From an uncultured Pseudomonadales bacterium (lineage in GTDB: Bacteria > Pseudomonadota > Gammaproteobacteria > Pseudomonadales > Cellvibrionaceae), in NCBI GenBank assembly GCA_947488935.1, contig CANLBN010000001.1, forward strand, positions 372,001-436,000: a stretch of DNA of 64,000 bases, given 5' to 3'. The notes under the pieces are model-generated. The model ran no database searches. It saw only the letters and a list, made by a program, of their open reading frames with translations, and was not told the origin of the DNA. Both the position numbers and the translations under genes were made by a program. Positions 61,487-64,000 of the stretch are shown piece after piece (position 1 is the first letter of the stretch; each line of letters starts with the position of its first letter).

Positions 61487-61753
61487 CTAGGTTGTGGAAG
61501 ATTGTGGCGTGAGCACTATACTGCCTTGCTGGACTTGAACCGAAAGCGCAGTGCCTATAGTAAACCCCGCCTGATTGAGCCAATAGCCTTTGATTTGTAC
61601 CCAAGGGACAGGAACTGGCGGTTTATAGGGCCTAGAATGGGTTTTAGGGTGATATTGATGGTCGTAATAGCTTTCGCGGACTTTGAGCTTGCGGAAAGAT
61701 GAAGGTTTTTCTTGGGCCGAGCGAGGCTCTGGCGGTATAGTACGTTTAGCCAT
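61487..61753 (-). CDS. SymE-like type I toxin
   Basis: An 88-residue protein with a C-terminal SymE domain (VPWVQIKGYWLNQAGFTIGTALSVQVQQGSIVLTP in part; key VPWIRLSGxWLxxAGF). SymE is an SOS-induced RNA-cleaving toxin with an AbrB-like fold. The N-terminal half is basic and Pro-rich. A perfect LexA core lies 142-157 bases upstream. An antisense RNA is expected but was not found by eye. Confidence 0.8.
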   Translation of the reverse strand: MAKRTIPPEPRSAQEKPSSFRKLKVRESYYDHQYHPKTHSRPYKPPVPVPWVQIKGYWLNQAGFTIGTALSVQVQQGSIVLTPQSSTT

Positions 61754-61894
61754 GATTGATAATCTCGATATCAGTTGTGGTTAGCTGCCTCTGGGTGCTA
61801 GTAACACCTAGGGGTAGCGCTTATTTAAGTATGTTATTTACAGTAAAACACCTTTCTTTGATTGAAAACTGTCCTCCCATTACGCACCAAAACA

Positions 61895-61910
61895 CTGTAA
61901 GAATCAACAG
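61895..61910. promoter_or_regulatory. LexA (SOS) box upstream of symE-like gene
   Basis: CTGTAAGAATCAACAG, a perfect CTG-T-n8-A-CAG core, in the gene-free stretch 61754-61965. The spacing to the toxin leaves room for a leader or an antisense RNA. Confidence 0.65.
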
Positions 61911-61965
61911 TTTTTTGAGAGTAATTGGGATTTAATTTGGAAGGAATTCTTGAGAGGTTTTGAGG

Positions 61966-62045
61966 CATAACGCTCACATAAAAGGCGAGCGTTAGCGAGT
62001 CCAGCCCACGTTTTTTGTGGGCGGTTTTTAATGTATTTGTTAGTT
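61966..62045 (-). repeat. attC 11
   Basis: 80 bp; AACTAACAAATACATTAAAAACC...GAGCGTTATGCC on the minus strand, with a CCCAC-AAAAAAC-GTGGG hairpin. Confidence 0.8.
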
Positions 62046-62048
62046 GTT

Positions 62049-62498
62049 TTAAAACTCACTTATTGCAACTTTAACAAAAGAAACAACACTATCTTGTTCG
62101 CCGTTCTCTAGGCGCTTTAATACTTTAGCCATTGGAAATATAAATGTTTCTATTTCTGAATGCAGCATATGAACACAACCCAAAGACTTTTTTTCACCTT
62201 GAAGGTATGAGCTTATTTTTATAGCTTCATCGTATTCTAACCAATTAATTTTACAGGCGCTTTTAGATCTAATCACTTCTCCAATATATGAACCTGATCT
62301 CAGTACAATTTTAACAATTTCTCTTCCGTCAAGAGGTGTACCTCTAACTGATTCAAGATAGTTATCAAGCTCTTGAACACTCTCAATTGAGTAATCCATC
62401 TTTTTGTCTTTAAAAAAGCAAGAATTAACAACCGGATTTTCTGGCTCATCGTAAAGCATAACTGATAAATCTTCATTTGCTTCATTATTGTATTTCAT
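62049..62498 (-). CDS. cassette protein of unknown function
   Basis: A 149-residue acidic cytoplasmic protein starting MKYNNEANEDLSV; an upstream Met reads through attC 12. A SVQELDNYLESVRG stretch and EIVKIVLRSG follow. No family recognised. Confidence 0.55.
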   Translation of the reverse strand: MKYNNEANEDLSVMLYDEPENPVVNSCFFKDKKMDYSIESVQELDNYLESVRGTPLDGREIVKIVLRSGSYIGEVIRSKSACKINWLEYDEAIKISSYLQGEKKSLGCVHMLHSEIETFIFPMAKVLKRLENGEQDSVVSFVKVAISEF

Positions 62499-62518
62499 GC
62501 TAACTCTTATATTTACAA

Positions 62519-62630
62519 CTAACGCCCGCAACAGAGGGATTTTTGTAGTGGATTGGTTTGTGCTAGCATAGCGAAAAACACAAACCAAGTAACGGAAAAA
62601 ATGTCCGACTGATTGCGCTTGTTAAGCCCA
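62519..62630 (-). repeat. attC 12
   Basis: 112 bp; GCTTAACAAGCGCAATC...GGGCGTTAG on the minus strand. The centre has TTTTGTGTT...GCTAG as in attC 2 and the displaced attC 4. Confidence 0.82.
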
Positions 62631-63008
62631 GCGCCCATTTCCTGTAATGTCACTCTTTTCACTATATGGGCCAATAAGTTCAACTATGCCAAGCTCAGGT
62701 TCAATACCCTTAATATGCTTATCTAATATATCGATATACTCTTGGCTGATCTTTATACCAGCGCCATATGGTGCATGCAGCCATTCGACTTCTTTTCTAT
62801 ATGCACTTATAGACAAAATCTCAATTTTTCCATTTTCGAATAAGTCTTCATACTCGTACTGATATTCATCACCAAGCTTACGAACTGTTTTTCGCAACCT
62901 AACCGCTGTAAATAAATCGCCAACATGAATATTGGGACCAGTAATCCTTCCCGCTAATATCTCCTCAGGAAAGACATCGTAAACCTCAAATATTATTGGT
63001 GGCTTCAT
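62622..63008 (-). CDS. cassette protein of unknown function
   Basis: A 128-residue protein starting MKPPIIFEVYDVFPEEILAG; upstream frame lies in the attC. Beta-rich, no signal peptide. Its stop TAA is part of the attC 12 core (GGCTTAACAAG). No family recognised. Confidence 0.55.
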   Translation of the reverse strand: MKPPIIFEVYDVFPEEILAGRITGPNIHVGDLFTAVRLRKTVRKLGDEYQYEYEDLFENGKIEILSISAYRKEVEWLHAPYGAGIKISQEYIDILDKHIKGIEPELGIVELIGPYSEKSDITGNGRWA

Positions 63009-63011
63009 ATG

Positions 63012-63138
63012 CTTAACGCCCGCATAAGGGGCTGATGCGTAGTTGATTGTTTTTGTGGTAGCGTAGCGTAAAACCACAAAACGAGCAACGCAGCGGAAGT
63101 CCCAGCCGCGCAACGGCGAATTTAATGTGCTTGTTATG
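63012..63138 (-). repeat. attC 13
   Basis: 127 bp; CATAACAAGCACATTAAATTCGCCG...GGGCGTTAAGC on the minus strand. The centre has the same GTTTTGTGGTTTTACGCTACGC design as attC 14. Confidence 0.85.
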
Positions 63139-63147
63139 TTTATGAAC

Positions 63148-63450
63148 CTACAGCGATATCAAATAATTGTAAAACTTATAAACTCCTAAACCGAGTATTA
63201 ATATACCCCAGAAAATTAATTTATATTTAAAGTTACTTTTGATTTTGTTTTTTCTATTTTCTATGTATTCTTTTTCTTGCTGAACGACTTTTTCTGCATA
63301 TTCTATATCTGAGGCATTCACACCACGCTGCTTTATAATATCTTCCAATACAACCCTAGCTTCCTCGACTAAACCACCTCTTGAATGTAAGTACAAAAGC
63401 TCATCAGTCGATTTGTTTTCGTAATTATTTCTAAATTGTATTTTGTCCAT
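63148..63450 (-). CDS. small tail-anchored protein
   Basis: A 100-residue protein with a helical soluble part (TDELLYLHSRGGLVEEARVVLEDI) and one C-terminal membrane helix (about 78-96). Function unknown; similar helical-plus-anchor proteins are common in cassettes. Confidence 0.6.
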   Translation of the reverse strand: MDKIQFRNNYENKSTDELLYLHSRGGLVEEARVVLEDIIKQRGVNASDIEYAEKVVQQEKEYIENRKNKIKSNFKYKLIFWGILILGLGVYKFYNYLISL

Positions 63451-63471
63451 AAAAATTATCTCAATATTCTA

Positions 63472-63598
63472 CATAACGCCTAAAGCAGTGGCCGTAGTGA
63501 GGCGAACTTTTTGGGGTAGCGTAGCGTAAACCCCAAAACGAGCGCTGGAACGGAGGTCCAGCCCCGAAGGGGCGATGCTGGCTTTACTTGTTAGCTGG
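63472..63598 (-). repeat. attC 14
   Basis: 127 bp; GCTAACAAGTAAAGCCAGC...GCTTTAGGCGTTATG on the minus strand with inner CGCCCCTTCGGGGC and GCTCGTTTTGGGGTTTACGCTACGC. The upstream gene stops in its core. Confidence 0.88.
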
Positions 63599-64000
63599 CT
63601 TGATGACAAGACAATTCTTCATGATTAATAAATGGGGTGACTTCACCACTCAATGCCCTTTCTTGAGAAAAATTGGAGCCAATACCATCGGTTAATTGCT
63701 CGATTGTATATTCTTCTAGGGCTTCAACCTCATCTACAGAAAGCGACCTAGACAGCTGATATTCAACAGAGCCAATCAATGAGCTAGAAGAACTGTCATA
63801 AGAGAATGATAAGATGCCGCCGGAAACATGCTCAGCAAAACTCTCTGTTTCCTCGCCATCATATAGATAGTCAGAAAACTCTTCGTCTTCGTAGCTTAAT
63901 CCATTTAAGGATTCCAAGGTTACCTTGTCACTTATTAAATCAAGTGATCCATCATCATTTTCTTCAGCATTCGCTACAAGTGCTGGGCCAGTAAATCTTA
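63591..64000 (-). CDS. acidic cassette protein, cut by the window edge
   Basis: The frame stays open from 63591 to the window end, at least 136 residues; a TTG at 63917 is not a likely start since coding character continues upstream (TGPALVANAEENDDGSLDLIS). Very acidic and Ser-rich (DSSSSSLIG), resembling surface or calcium-binding-like regions. No family recognised. Confidence 0.6.
   Translation of the reverse strand, partial: RFTGPALVANAEENDDGSLDLISDKVTLESLNGLSYEDEEFSDYLYDGEETESFAEHVSGGILSFSYDSSSSSLIGSVEYQLSRSLSVDEVEALEEYTIEQLTDGIGSNFSQERALSGEVTPFINHEELSCHQAS

Larger units (their letters stand above)
55254..64000 (-). mobile_element. chromosomal integron cassette array (integrase end outside the window)
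   Basis: At least 12 short minus-strand genes alternate with attC sites; on the minus strand each gene ends at or before a TAACAAG-type core and the next begins shortly after GGCGTTA. The sites vary from about 40 to 127 bp and carry imperfect inverted repeats. Most genes encode small, unrelated or unknown proteins. The array ends at the left with a site lacking its right core. In integrons the integrase lies at the first cassette, here to the right of the window. Confidence 0.88.

Noticed and set aside
55254-64000. CRISPR array from the repeated palindromic sites
   Set aside because: Spacing is gene-sized and variable, the repeats differ in length and share only core ends, and no cas genes are present; attC sites explain them.

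Overview
The window looks like a chromosome segment of a marine, AT-rich Gammaproteobacterium. RNase R with RlmB, the UrtABCDE urea importer, AcuI/AcuR-like genes, AlkB, CcoG and an AcuI-type TetR operator all fit that group. The species cannot be fixed from the sequence alone. Most of the first 50 kb is ordinary metabolism; the last 13 kb and a 3 kb patch near 20-23 kb are accessory DNA.

Layout. 0-6 kb: CheC-like and PAS-GGDEF signalling genes, a lipoprotein aminopeptidase, rlmB and rnr. 6-15 kb: a permease/histidine kinase/receiver fusion with its LuxR partner, then cyanase, a PP2C/kinase fusion and a formate/nitrite channel behind a very good sigma-54 promoter; these look like nitrogen-scavenging genes. 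15-19.5 kb: metallo-beta-lactamase fold protein, amino acid permease, YqaA, acuI and its TetR regulator. 19.8-23 kb: a frameshifted small gene followed by plus-strand integron-type cassettes (thioesterase, M23 peptidase, DUF3592, SUKH, YidI) separated by attC-like sites. 23-30 kb: DoxX, Sel1, alkB, small hypotheticals and a LysR regulator. 30-41.4 kb: a complete minus-strand urea block, urtABCDE followed by ureDABCEFG. 41.6-50.9 kb: flavoprotein disulfide reductase, DUF934 and siroheme sulfite/nitrite reductase, CcoG-like ferredoxin, a MocR regulator, thioredoxin, and a WYL regulator divergent from a VOC protein across a 23-bp perfect inverted repeat.

51.0-54.2 kb: a minus-strand array of about 21 tRNA genes with encoded CCA ends, starting beside an HNH endonuclease and containing a small receiver-like protein and a short arfA gene missed by normal length cut-offs. 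Several tRNAs are abnormal: a tRNA-Gly carries two insertions whose removal restores exactly a 74-nt tRNA, two Leu-anticodon tRNAs have short variable loops, and others are truncated or lack the T-loop consensus. 55.25-64 kb: a chromosomal integron cassette array read on the minus strand, at least 12 cassettes with attC sites, ending with a cassette gene cut by the window edge; the integrase is expected to the right of the window. One cassette is a SymE-like toxin with a perfect LexA-box core upstream.

The most unusual part is the combination of an irregular tRNA array, an ArfA ribosome-rescue factor whose stop codon lies in its own terminator stem, a possible RNA-repair-related receiver protein and an adjoining integron.
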